From assembly GCF_030867145.1 (NCBI RefSeq), contig NC_134418.1:6878802-6942801 (forward strand): a stretch of DNA of 64,000 nt, read 5' to 3'. Positions 25,523 to 36,599 of the stretch are shown piece after piece. Each line of letters opens with the position of its first letter. The first letter of the stretch is position 1. The position numbers and the translations under genes were made by a program. Origin of the DNA: Opisthocomus hoazin. Taxonomy: Eukaryota > Chordata > Aves > Opisthocomiformes > Opisthocomidae. Below the pieces are notes generated by a model. The model saw nothing but the letters and a program-made list of their open reading frames with translations. It was not told where the DNA came from and did not search any database.

Positions 25523-28500
25523 GCTCCCCAGGCTGCTGCCCAGGCAAGGATGGCAGCGGAGGCCGCAGACAGTCCCTCTGCCCCAGCGGGCACCTTCACA
25601 CAATGATTTCTCTGTTGTTATCCCCCCCTTTTCCTCCCCAGCCTGAACTTTTTTCTCCCCCCTCTCCCGTGAGCGTACGAGCCCAAAGCACTTTCGCAAC
25701 CGAACATGCCCCCCGCCACTTCTCCGCAGTGGCCCAGTGCAAGCCGCAGCTGTCCCCACTGGGCTGCCACAAGCAATTAAGCCAGGACAGGCAGAGCGAG
25801 GCAAATCAGATTAAATAGCTCAGGGGGTTGCTCGCCCTGCAAGGAGATTAGAAAAAAAACAGCCTCAGCTTCCCTGCAGAAGTCTTCCCAGGCCCGCGTC
25901 AGGGCAAGGAGACATCTCCACCCCAAACGCAATCCCCCTCCTCAAGGCGGTAGCGGGATGGGTCTAATCCTGACGCCCTCCATCAGCCCCACGGGGAGCA
26001 ACAGGAGTCCAAGGCTCAGGCGCCGGTTCAGCAAGCAGTCGTTAGTGCCCTGACTTAATGAGTGTAATTAGCACCGCCCGCCCAAAACAGCTTTTACCAG
26101 AGGGCGGGAGGGGGATTTCCCACAGAAGGGATGGGGACACAAGCCAAGGGCAGTTGGGTGTGATGTGACCTGCTGGTGGGTCACAGCGGTGGGGACCGAA
26201 GCAGACCCTGCCAGTGCAGATGGCACCGACGTCTCCTGCCCCCTCGGCATCGGCCCCGTCCCCAGCTGTCACACAGCCATGAGAGGGGAACTGGCACCAC
26301 GAGCTACAGAGCCAAGCAAGGAAAAGCCCGTGGAACCTGCACGTCCTCCTCGCTGGGTGGCTTGCACTCCTCACAGCACCCATAGTCTCTCTTGTGCAAA
26401 CTCCTGTACATGCCTGGTGACACAGGCAGCTGAAATGAGAGGAGGCAAACACAATGAGCTGCTAGGACATGGAGGAAGCCTTCAAAAACGGTGATACAAA
26501 CCCAAAATGATCCCTCATAGCTCAGGAGAGGACAAGCTGCTCTTCTGTGCACAGCCTCTGTTCCCTGGGCCATCTGGGGCCAGTCCAACAGGGGCAACCA
26601 CTTGCTCAGTCGAGCCTCGAGCAGGGCGGCCAGGAAGGTCCCACACTTTTTTAGCAATGGTTTCTGGGGGTCTCCTAGTCCCGGGGTGTCCCTTGCAACA
26701 AACACCTTCCTCCCACCTTTCTCAGGCCTCCTCTGACTGCTCAGATGCACCCGGGCAGAGCAGTAACATAAAGCTGCCGAAACACTTTGATCAGCTGCCG
26801 AGGTCCAGTGTCACTCAGGTTAAATCAGCATGTGCTTCCATCTCCTATTTCAGTAATAATTCCCATGCGCTTATCACATATTTAAAGTTAAGTGCTAGCT
26901 ATTGTCAGTACTCAATCCGCAATGCGACTGGAGGATGATGGAGGAAAACTCTGCCAAGGGATACTCCGACAGTGACACCTGCTCTAACACTGAAACCCAT
27001 CGCAGTGCAAACTGGTGGAGATGGGGAGAGGATTTTAAGGAAGAAGGACTATGCACGTGCCTGGTTTCCTGTGCTACTATCTTGGCGTCCACCATGAGCG
27101 CTGCTGAAGGCAGGAAATGGGGTGAGATGAGCCTTCAGGCTAACCCGAGAGAGCTGGCTTTATGCTAAAACATTAAGGGTGCTAACTTGTCAACGCACGG
27201 CAGAGGGCTGGCGGAGACGAGGTCTTGTGCGGTAATTGAAGGTGTTGCTCCGCTGCTACACGAACATGTCCACCACGCAGAGGTGGCTTGGCCGGCCACG
27301 GCACAGGTCTGCACTCCCATGCCTCGTGATAAAAAGGAACCAGTAACTGTACTGGCACACAGCTCCTTAGTGAGGGCTCCTTGTGCCTTGCCAAAAATGT
27401 CTTCCATTATGGCTAAGTATATATTTTATAGTCTCATTCCTTTTTTCTAACACCTCACTCTTTTCCCCCTCTGAGATTCCCAGACCAGTGGCTGCCTTTG
27501 GCCACAATTTCTTTGTCACCAGCTCCTACTATCTTCACAGCCCAGCAGACCCTGCAAATTCAAACACTAGTGAGGACAAGAGTCCTGTGTGTACCTCACC
27601 TTCGAGTGTGCTATTTTCCTCGCTGTGTCCACCATGGTGAGCCAGGAACCTGCACCAGACAAGTCACTCAATTAACAACCAGCAAACCAGATCCTCTCCT
27701 CCGCACCGCCCCAAGGGATAAGGGATCTAGAGACCTGGGGCTGGGTACTGGCAGGAGAAAGCGGATTCAGCTGGGGCTACAGGACCCCATGTGCACTCCA
27801 GATTGGCAGACAGAGTACGATTGACTTCATCCAACTTAAGCAATGAAAAATGTCTCCGTCCTGCCCAGCAACCAGTACGTATGGAGCTGGACACCTCAGG
27901 GGATGCAGCTTGGTGGGACACACCAGTGAGGAGATGGCAGCATCCCACCACCAGCAGCCTCAGAGCCAGCCAGGAGGCGAACACGGCTGTCCCCTCATGG
28001 GACAGGGTACATGTGCAATGGGATCCACCAGCATCTGCATGGCCACAGTGTTTTCAGGGACAACGGAAACCTCTGTCCCCTTGTAAGACACACGTGCTCC
28101 AGGACCCTGGAGGCCTTGGAGGGAGGGGGGTCCCCACGAAGGTGTTGGGTGAGGGCTTCTTGGAGGAGAAGCCACCCCACAGTCATAGCTGGGGAGCTGC
28201 GACCTGCTCTTTCAGCTGCAGCCAGCCATACTGGGGACATGGGGCCAGGAGAGTGGCAAAGCCCGCCCTTTGTGAGGACTAAAAGCCTCCCCAGCTCCTG
28301 CTAATGATAAAGCTGGGAGGAAAAAATGTGGAAATGGGAGGAAAGGACCCACTTTGCGGTGCACTGTGGGGAGTGGAAGAAAACAGCATCCTCACCACAC
28401 TGCATGGAGGGGTGGGAAACATTGCAGATGTAAGGCAGGCAGGGTTCTCCACTTGGCCTTGGAGGGTGGCCAAGTACACCTGAACTGTCCCATCCAGATG

Positions 28501-29733
28501 TTGCAGCCCCCTTCCTCTGATGACCTGCAACATAAGACAGCAAGGGGATGCTCAGATTGTCTTCTGTCCCATGAATGGACAGGAATGCCAGACCAGATCC
28601 ACAAAGCAGGACTTACTCCTTTAAAAATGTCAAGCATTAACCAGGTTTGGACCCACTTCATCCAAGACTAATCTCACCTATTTTTAGATGTCTACAAAGA
28701 GGACGTTTCCCTCTGAGCTGACCCTTCCAAATGAGCTGCCTGGCTCATTTAGCCCAATTCATGTGACCAGTGTAGATATGTACTTTGGGATGAAATCAGC
28801 TGCTTTCTCAGAATGCCCGGATTTGATCAGCTGAGTCTCATCCAACAGTCCAATTTCTGTAGCTACACGTGAGCCTGGCTGTCGGATCAGAAACAAGATT
28901 CTCTGGCACTACAGTAACGCAAAGAGTAGTGAATGCCGGTGATGATGCATGAGTCAGAAAGGTCTCGGCTCCAGGATCCTCCACAGAGCAGAGCCGGTCA
29001 CAGACCTGGGTTCACAAGCACCATCGGAATGAGCTGAATTTCTCAAGTTACTTCTCTTTGCACCCTGTTATGCACCAGTCTATAACTGGAGCCTGAGGAT
29101 GCTAACGCTCTGGCAAGGGTCGTGTGCTGCTACCAGCTCAGCACTGAAGTCAGGCAGAAGGAGAAGCCCTTCATCCCCATGGTATTTTATGCAAATTAAG
29201 ATTAGAATAAATGATGCAACAAGGAAAGAAATTATTTCCAGAAATGTGAAACTGTCGTGTTCTCCTGTGCTTATATTAAAGGGATTACACTCCATTTCCT
29301 TCTTAATACAGCTAATGCTCTATGGGAAGCCCTCAGGCCAGGGATTAAAGCACTTATTCAATTAATTAGGAACAAACTTCTGCCTTAAAGTCAAACACAC
29401 AAATATCAGTAAGCCCTTAAGAGTGTCTTCCTTCCAGGGCAGGGAAAATGGATCCTATTTCTAATGTAAATGAAACCAAGTCTGCACTCTAAAATTACCA
29501 GGAATAACATAAATTAAGAAGATTGATTTTTAAAATATCGGTGTTCTGTGAAGCAGCACAGTAAAGGAGGGACAGTGCCACCACCTTGAACTCAGCATCT
29601 GAACTCCCATCAGTTGCAGGGGGAGCAGAATCAGGTTGTATAAGACTCACACAAATGAAATACAGTTTTAGGATGTAACATTGGTAACTAGCTCCAAGCT
29701 GCAGGCACAGCAGTGTTTGGATATATTTGAAGT
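25523..29733. other. non-coding stretch with no gene recognised
   Basis: Its first ~600 bases are GC-rich with scattered CpGs, then it becomes mixed. The 29160-29400 part is AT-rich and largely open-frame-free and contains an octamer-like ATGCAAAT next to TAAG (29189-29200). At 29604-29640 a sequence of the form 'actcccatcagttgcagg...gcagaatcagg' resembles a half-copy of the palindromic repeat described at 29734-29807. No exon is supported. Confidence 0.45.
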
Positions 29734-29807
29734 TAGGGGTGAAACCCTGGCCCTGCTAAACTCAAAAAGCAAAATGCTTAATCAGTAGGATCCAAATTTC
29801 ACCTAAG
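29734..29807. repeat. ancient imperfect-palindrome repeat, copy A
   Basis: Left arm 'aggggtgaaaccctggccct' and right arm 'aggatccaaatttcaccta' are imperfect inverted repeats; the ggtgaaa/tttcacc ends and the tgg/cca cores pair. A short A-rich spacer separates them. The same layout is found at 34420-34494 and, as a variant, at 54344-54414. I recall similar 'ggtgaaatcctggcc...cattgacttca...ggatttcacc' sequences as widespread in reptile and bird genomes but cannot name the family with certainty. Confidence 0.6.
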
Positions 29808-30424
29808 GTGTCTGATTCATTACTGAGATAGGAGACAACTTCCAAAACCTGGCTCCAAATCCTAATCTTCCTTGATGATGGCTTGATCCTTCCGTCTTCT
29901 CGCAGGCGCAACTCACATGAAATTAAAAGGCATTTTGCCAGGATAGTTCATGCAGGAGCAGCCCACTATTGCTGTTCAGCTTCCCATTTCTTCTTCCCAA
30001 ATACCAAACGATGGGGCTGATAACTACCAACGTGCTTTCAATTAGAAACGGGTAGGAACCAAACTTCCAGCTCTCACCTTCCTCTGCCTCCAAGGGAGGT
30101 TATCTGCCTCCTCATTTTGAATGCAGATATGGAGAAAAAGTAAACCAGCCACATGCCTTTCTTTTCTAAGTGATTTCATACATATGGAGTTTTTTTACCT
30201 CCTTTCACAGACACCTGTGGGCTGCAGTGCCACCATCTCTCCTGCCATACCAATGGTCCCAGATTCCCACTGAGCCCCCTGATACAAGGAAACTCATCAG
30301 ACAGATGCTCCTGCACGTCAGATCCCTCCCCGGCGTCCCGGCACAGAGTGCTCAGCGCGGGCTGCACATGAGGAGCACCAGGAGGGAGACATCCCACTGG
30401 AATGAATGGAAATATTGTGTTGGT

Positions 30425-30504
30425 CTCACACAAGCTGGGATTGCCCCTTCCCTGCAGCATTAACCTCACACAAGCTGGGATTGCCCCTTCCCTGCAGCAT
30501 TAAC
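30425..30504 (+). repeat. 40-bp perfect tandem duplication
   Basis: Two identical 40-base copies in direct tandem (30425-30464 and 30465-30504). Each starts 'ctcacacaagctgggattgc' and ends 'cctgcagcattaac'. There is no mismatch between copies, so the duplication is either recent, polymorphic or an assembly artefact. Confidence 0.97.
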
Positions 30505-33500
30505 CACTGCACGATCGTTCAGACTCTGCTGGGCTACACAAAGCAGCACCGGGCACTTCAGTGTTACCTGTGAATCTCAGCCACGGGATTGCTTTGTCAG
30601 CAGTTTTTTGAGCAGGCAGCTTATCCTGTGCCTTCTCCTACTCACCTTCCCCCAACTAAACACTTTCTATATGTTTTTCTAAAGCTTCCCTGCCCTAGGA
30701 GCAGTTCATTGAAGGGGGCTCGCAGTACCCTGCATGGCTGCCGCCCGTGCGGTGTCTGCACATCCCTAGGACAGAAGTTAATGCTGAAGACCAACACCGT
30801 GCTATAAACAACTGCAGGAGAAAATTGCTCTTTAATAAATGATTGATTTTCACAATACTCCAGGGAGGCGATGGCTGAGATTCCCAGGGTCAGGAGCCTA
30901 AACCGCGTACCTGAATGGAATCGCGCCTGTTTCTCAAGGCAATGATCACCCCAAACATCCAGAGAGGTTTTCAGAGGGTGCTGCTGCTTTGGACCTCTCC
31001 ACATCATGCTGTGTGCATGGATAGAAGGAAATTACAAAAAGCCAGTCGGGAGCAGGTTGCCAAAGGCAGACAATTACATGTTTTAGTAGGGAGAATTTTC
31101 CAGTGGGCCCAAATGTGTGACAGCTGAGTTCAGGGCTTTAAAATCAGATGGGAAGAGTTCAAATTAAAGTCAAGGATCTTAATTATAATGTAAAACAATG
31201 AGATCTGTGTACCTGATCTGTGCAGCTCCTTCCCAGCATCCTGCTGGACATTTCCCTGTGCTTAGAGGTACCTATGTACCTCTGGAAAGTCGATCTCACA
31301 GCCTCAGTAAGACTGCAGTAGCATACAGCATGTGATACAGAGATGAATTTCACCTCAGTTTGGCCCTAACTTCCCATATTTGTTGTCTTTTTCCACTTGT
31401 GAAATGGCAACTGTGCAATCTAAGCCTGCATCGCTCTTGTGCAAGGTGCTGCACTGGGTACCAGCAGGGTTCAGGTCACCCAACTCAGCTATAAACAATT
31501 CAGTGCAAGAAAATACGGCCAAGGAGGACATACCTCCCTGTCAAGCCAGCTCTTGACAAGTGCTCTTTGGGCTAGGAATAAGATTCATTGCCCCCGTGAG
31601 GATGTTGAAAGAGGGAAGCGGTCAGTAAGCAGGACCCCCATCGCGGGAAAGATGCAGGGCGTAATCTGTGAATCTCTATTCAGGCTATCACCACGGGGAG
31701 ACAAAGCGCAAAGGGGAGACTCTTCTTCAAGGGATGAGTGTTGACAGCCCATTCTGTCAGCATGAGGTCACTCATCCATTTGGGTCTAAAAACATGAACT
31801 TTCGTGGCAGTGCAGCAGCCCAGCATGGGAAGGCTTCCTATGGAGTTATTTATTTCACACTTATCTCTAGTTTTCTTGATAAATTAGTGGGGGCATTTAT
31901 GGCACCTTGTGGGCAGAAATAAGCTGTATTCTTCAACCTAAATCTGAGGCGCCTGTAGCTCTCCTCCAGCCAGCTAAATCCCTTACAGGACTGAGCCCTC
32001 ACAGTCAAACTCCTTGTTGCACAGATGCTCCTCTCCACAGAAGATAAGGGCAGCTGGTGAATTTAACAGTGGTGTCCCAGATCTTTGGGCAGCTCCTCTG
32101 TAGCCTCCCAAAACAATCAGCTGTTTGCTCATGGTTGCCCTCCCCCCCCAAAAAAAAGCATCTATCAGCAGAGGACAGCTGAAATCCCATCACTGCCTAT
32201 GTGATGTGTCCTCTGATACAAATCAATGCATATTTATGCACCTGTGTCAGGCAAATACATATATGTATTGTTGGAGAACCGAAATCTGCTCACTAATGCT
32301 TCTGTTTAAATAGCCCTTTAACCACATCGCTTTTCTCCTCATTAGGTTAAGTTGCTAGAGGTGAAAAAGCCCTTCCAAAATGGTTTTCACTCACTCACTC
32401 CCTCAGTCCAAAGTAAACATGCCTCTGGGACCATTATGTGTATCAGATATCTGAGGCTTTGCTAAGAGCTTGCCTGTTAGGTAAATTCTGCTTCTCTTTC
32501 TCCTTGGAAGGAGAAGGTTAAAATTAGAGGTAGGCTCACAGGAGTACGCAGAATAGCATTGTGCGTTACAGACGTATTGGAATAACAGGTAAAATTCAGA
32601 GCAGCGCACGCAAGTGACCCAAGCTGCAGGGAGGCTCTTGGTCTAAGATAACTCTGGTTACAATATGACACTGGCTTGACTGACGCCTGTCACTTGCAGT
32701 CACACTCACCACAGATCTCATGGTGGCTGAGAGCCTGACATTTTCACCAGCAGTCAGTGGAGCCACCATACAGAGCCCAGAATAACAAGCACGAGCCCTT
32801 TCTAGCAATAAATACAGGGGGACCGTGCATTTATAGCACATCATGGAAAATCCTCAAGCCATATCCCCACACGTCTGGAGGATTTCACCTGGCTGGATTT
32901 TCCTTGAGGCTCACCTCGCAATACAGTCACATCTACTTCTTAAAGGCAAGTTTGGCAGGATAACGACCACTTCAAATCAGCTCATCTAGACCTCATCCAC
33001 AACTGACTACAGTGAAGAGGAACCTTTCCATTGACTGCACCAAGGTTTGGGCTGGATCTGCAACTGGGCTATTTTCCCACTGCAGCCATTAGCTGTTCAG
33101 CTGATCTAAACTTGTCAGGGAGAATAAAGCAAACACCTGCTTCCAGTGACAGGAAAAGTAAAGGGAGATCAAACAGTAGCAGGAGGAGAGAATTTAAGCA
33201 ATGCAAGAGGTGGCTGCATGTCATTTCAGAAGTCACCTTTTGTCTTTGATCTGTGCTTAGGAAGCAGGCACCTCCTGGATCAGATGGCCATTGGAGAAGT
33301 GTGCCACCAAAGTCATCCCACCTTGAAGTCTCAAGTGTTTGCTTTCCCCGGGGATCCTCCTCCTACTTCCGCCGTCGTGTAAATCATCCGCCCCGAAATT
33401 TCCTTTAGGAAAGCCAATTAATACAGGTTAGGGAGCAGAGCCCAGGACTTGTGTCCTCCTCTAACGCCAGGATCATTCACTGCGATGAAGCTGAGACTGC

Positions 33501-33593
33501 TGTTTTATAACTGCATTATACACACACAGGTAGGTCCTCTAGAGATCAGAGGAGAGTTACTATAAAAGCTGTTATGCCAACAAAAAAAAAAAA
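30505..33593. other. non-coding stretch with no gene recognised
   Basis: About 3.1 kb of unique-looking DNA. A candidate non-coding element at about 31110-31210 is rich in TAAT/ATTA and AACAAT motifs and contains tgtgacagctg, a MEIS-like site. A short 'ctcactcactccctc' repeat lies near 32389. No exon or repeat family is supported. Confidence 0.4.
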
Positions 33594-33650
33594 GCCCTGG
33601 CCCTGAAGAGCTTACAGTCTAAACACAGCAGACTAGATAAAGGACTTTGA
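33594..33650 (+). repeat. possible ancient amniote repeat fragment
   Basis: The segment 'ccctggccctgaagagcttacagtctaa' followed by 'acacagcagactagataaagg' resembles an old dispersed motif (ccctgcccYgaagagcttacaRtctaa) seen across amniote genomes. It is preceded by a 12-base A run. Recognised from memory only; the family name is not assigned. Confidence 0.35.
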
Positions 33651-34419
33651 CGTCGAGGATTTTAAAGACGAAGCACTCCGAGACAAAGCAGATCACAGAG
33701 AAAATCTGTGGCAAAACTGTGGATAAATCCCACTTTGCTGAATCCTCACTTCTGCTCTTAACAGCTCCTTGGAGCGCTGCCTGGTTATTGCTAACGAAGC
33801 ATTTGTTTTAGCAGCACACTTTGGGGAAATAAAACACTGTGCAGTTTTAATGTGGCAAGGGCGTGCAGCTACCCTCTAAAAGCAGAGATTTACAGCAGGT
33901 GTACAGATATTAGCAGATATATATAGCAGATATTTGCCAACCCTGGGCATGCAATAAAAGAAACCCTTTGCATTTAGGTTGTTGATACCTTTGGTGAGTG
34001 TTAACAAGAGGCAAAATCAGGGGGAAGCGAGAGCCTGGTCTCAGGTTACCCCATAAACTGGTTAAGGCTGCAGAGAGGATTACAGTCCCAGAGCCATCCT
34101 AAGTACCGAGATGTCATTACAGCAAAATCAAAGGTAACCATGGGGCTTGGCAGGTAACTGTCAACAGCTACGGGAAAGAGCCAGCCCGGGAAGGAGCTCC
34201 GCGCCAGGATGAAATTCAGCCACCTTTATTTTCATTTCAGGTGAGGGGTCAAGCAGAAAAGCTATCCCCAGCGGCCTTTATTTACAGTTTTCAAGGGAGC
34301 GGCCGATGAAGCATTTAGAGGAAGAAGGACGAACCCGCTCGTCCCTCACTCACGGAGACCAGCCCGATGACAGACGGGGGATGCTGTAATGGCACGAGAG
34401 CTGGGAAGACGCCTTTTAT
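33651..34419. other. non-coding, no recognised feature
   Basis: Unique-looking sequence with no open frame of note. It contains an 'agatatatatagcagatatttgcc' repeat-like patch near 33913-33937. Confidence 0.4.
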
Positions 34420-34494
34420 GAATGAAACGGCAGTGGTCCTAATGAAGTCGTTAACAAAACTCCCAGTGACTTGAACGGGGCCAGGGCTTCACCT
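34420..34494. repeat. ancient imperfect-palindrome repeat, copy B
   Basis: Left half 'gaatgaaacggcagtggtcc' plus 'taatgaagtc' pairs imperfectly with right half 'gacttgaacggggccagggc' plus 'ttcacct', around a core 'aacaaaactcccagt'. The core matches that of the copy at 54344-54414 (aaaRactcccaStgactt), and the right end matches the copy at 29734-29807 (ttcacct). This internal agreement supports a dispersed family. Confidence 0.6.
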
Positions 34495-36599
34495 ATAATA
34501 TTTGCAGGGAGACCAAGGAAAAGATCTTCCCACCCGGACACTGCTTTCTACAGCGTAGGAGCTTACTCCCAGCGGTGATCACAACAACGATGCCCCATAA
34601 GCAGATTTCAAAGCATTTCTTCAACCTGAGTTTTCTTTCACATTTCTTTTCTCCATCCTACCTAGGCAAACAACCTGAATTTCTAGAAAACCACAATCTG
34701 TTATTTTTTTTTCTCCTAGACATGCAGATAATTTGTCATAAAAACTTTGTGAGGTTTTTGTATTTCTCTGGATCTTCTGTCGATGGATGAATATGAAAGC
34801 TCTGAATGGTTTTACGCTGTCGAGTCAGAGTGAATACATCCATGCTGGAGAAAACACCAGGGACTGTTCTTTGGCCCTGAGCTCACACCCACACAGCCCA
34901 GCCAGCACTCCCCACAGCAGACCGATCCCATGGCAACTGCGCACCGAGAAGTTTATGGCCTCTGAGCCATGCCTGGGCATGGGAGAGTACTGCTCACCCC
35001 AAAATATGCCTGGCCCACGCTAATAATTTAACTTTATGGGCTACTGCAGGTCACTGGCCGGGCCCACGGTCTGGTCCTGTTTAATACAGCGGTGGAAATA
35101 CAGCCAGTGTGTACGTACTGAGCATCCAGTATTTTTCTAGGTTGCTATCAAGTAAATGGTAGATGACTTGCAAAGGAGTTTTCAGACCTCGTGTCTTCAA
35201 GCACTCGGCAGCATCCCTCAAGGACACTGCAAGGCACAGCCCCGGCTCCTCCATGAACCGCAGGCTGCAGCAAGGCAAGTGCCTCCTGCCATGCCCAGAA
35301 ACCCCCGCCCAGGGCAAGAAACAGAAAGCAAAAGGCAAAATTTCTCCTTTCCCACTCAGAGACGGGAAACCTCCCTTCACCCTCCCTCCTCTTTAAAGAC
35401 CTAAGCCCTACCAACAGCCAGTTTTACAAGGGTTAACCAGCGTGAAATGAATGTGGAGAGACAGTCCGGGACTGTAATCACTTATTATTTTCAGGTAATA
35501 TGCTTTATCTCCGACTAATCTCATCTGGAGAAACACTCACTGCAGACAAGAGTCACCGAGGTTATCTCTGATGATGAGGCTCTACGGACTACTGGCTGCA
35601 AGGGACCGAGGAGAGGCCGAGGAGAGGACTTCAATTATGGCCTGAACTATGCTCTGCTAGCCAAAAGGCCATTGTTTAATCTACTAGAAATCATCTATTT
35701 TAGCAGATGAAGGGATTACTTGGGTTTTCTTTTCCCCAAGAACAGCGTGTTATTCCAACTACTAATGGAACATTCAGTATTTAATTAAAGAAAAAGCACA
35801 GAGAGAAGCAACACAGGCATCAACATCACTTCTGGGGAAATTCAAATTGATTGTCACCCTTTGATGCTGCTCAATCACCTCTATCTCACTCATCCTTCCT
35901 ACAGCCCAGATTAAATCATCTGGTTCTCTCCATCTTGTGCATTCAATTTGATTTTTTTTTTTTAGGGATCCCATCCAAAACTTTGGGACTACACAATGTG
36001 AATTCACCGCTTCGCAGAAACCTCCTGACTTGTAAAGAGCCAGACTACCCGTCAAGAGGAAAGTGTGGAAATTGGAGTTGGGTTTTGCCTCTTCTTCTGC
36101 ACGCTTGGTGCTGGTTGCTGTCTGGCAGGGCTTTGTCTACCTGGACCATTAGAGTGATCTGGTGCCATAGGTCCAATGTTTGGAAACTCAAAGTGGCTTC
36201 ATTGCTCAAGGATGAACTTGAAATTGCTGCATGCGTAAACCTTCCGTTTACCCCTTTTCCCTCTCAGTTCCCTTGTCTTTGCCACCTCCATTTTCAGAAA
36301 GGTTTGTCCCTTATTTTTTTTGCCTGCAGACTAATGACCACAGAGGACAGTTACAAGTCATTCCCAAGTGCTCCACTGGGTTCAGCAAATACAGACTCAT
36401 TTTATGTCATCCACCTCTTCAGGTCCACAGACTGCAGACTCCAAGGGTCTATGAAGGAAGATTTGGAAGTACCAGCTTACAGAGGCAGGTGTAAATTCAG
36501 TCCGTAGGGGTGCACACCTCTGTTGAGAAAATTGTAAAGCAAAAAAAAAATCAAAATTAAAAAACCAATAATCTAGTTTCTCCTACCATTAGCATCTTA
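34495..36599. other. non-coding stretch with no gene recognised
   Basis: The 218-codon plus-strand frame at 35851-36507 is the longest here, but it crosses a ten-T run, shows no domain and overlaps a minus-strand frame, so I do not call it a gene. Other frames near 35081-35414 are also mutually overlapping on both strands. Confidence 0.4.

Noticed and set aside
25214..25804. 196-codon minus-strand frame with repeated LLSSP
   Set aside because: Most of it is the (GGAGA)n repeat; no conserved flanking domain.
35851..36507. 218-codon plus-strand frame
   Set aside because: No recognisable domain, crosses a T-run, overlaps an antisense frame, and has no convincing start context or splice sites.
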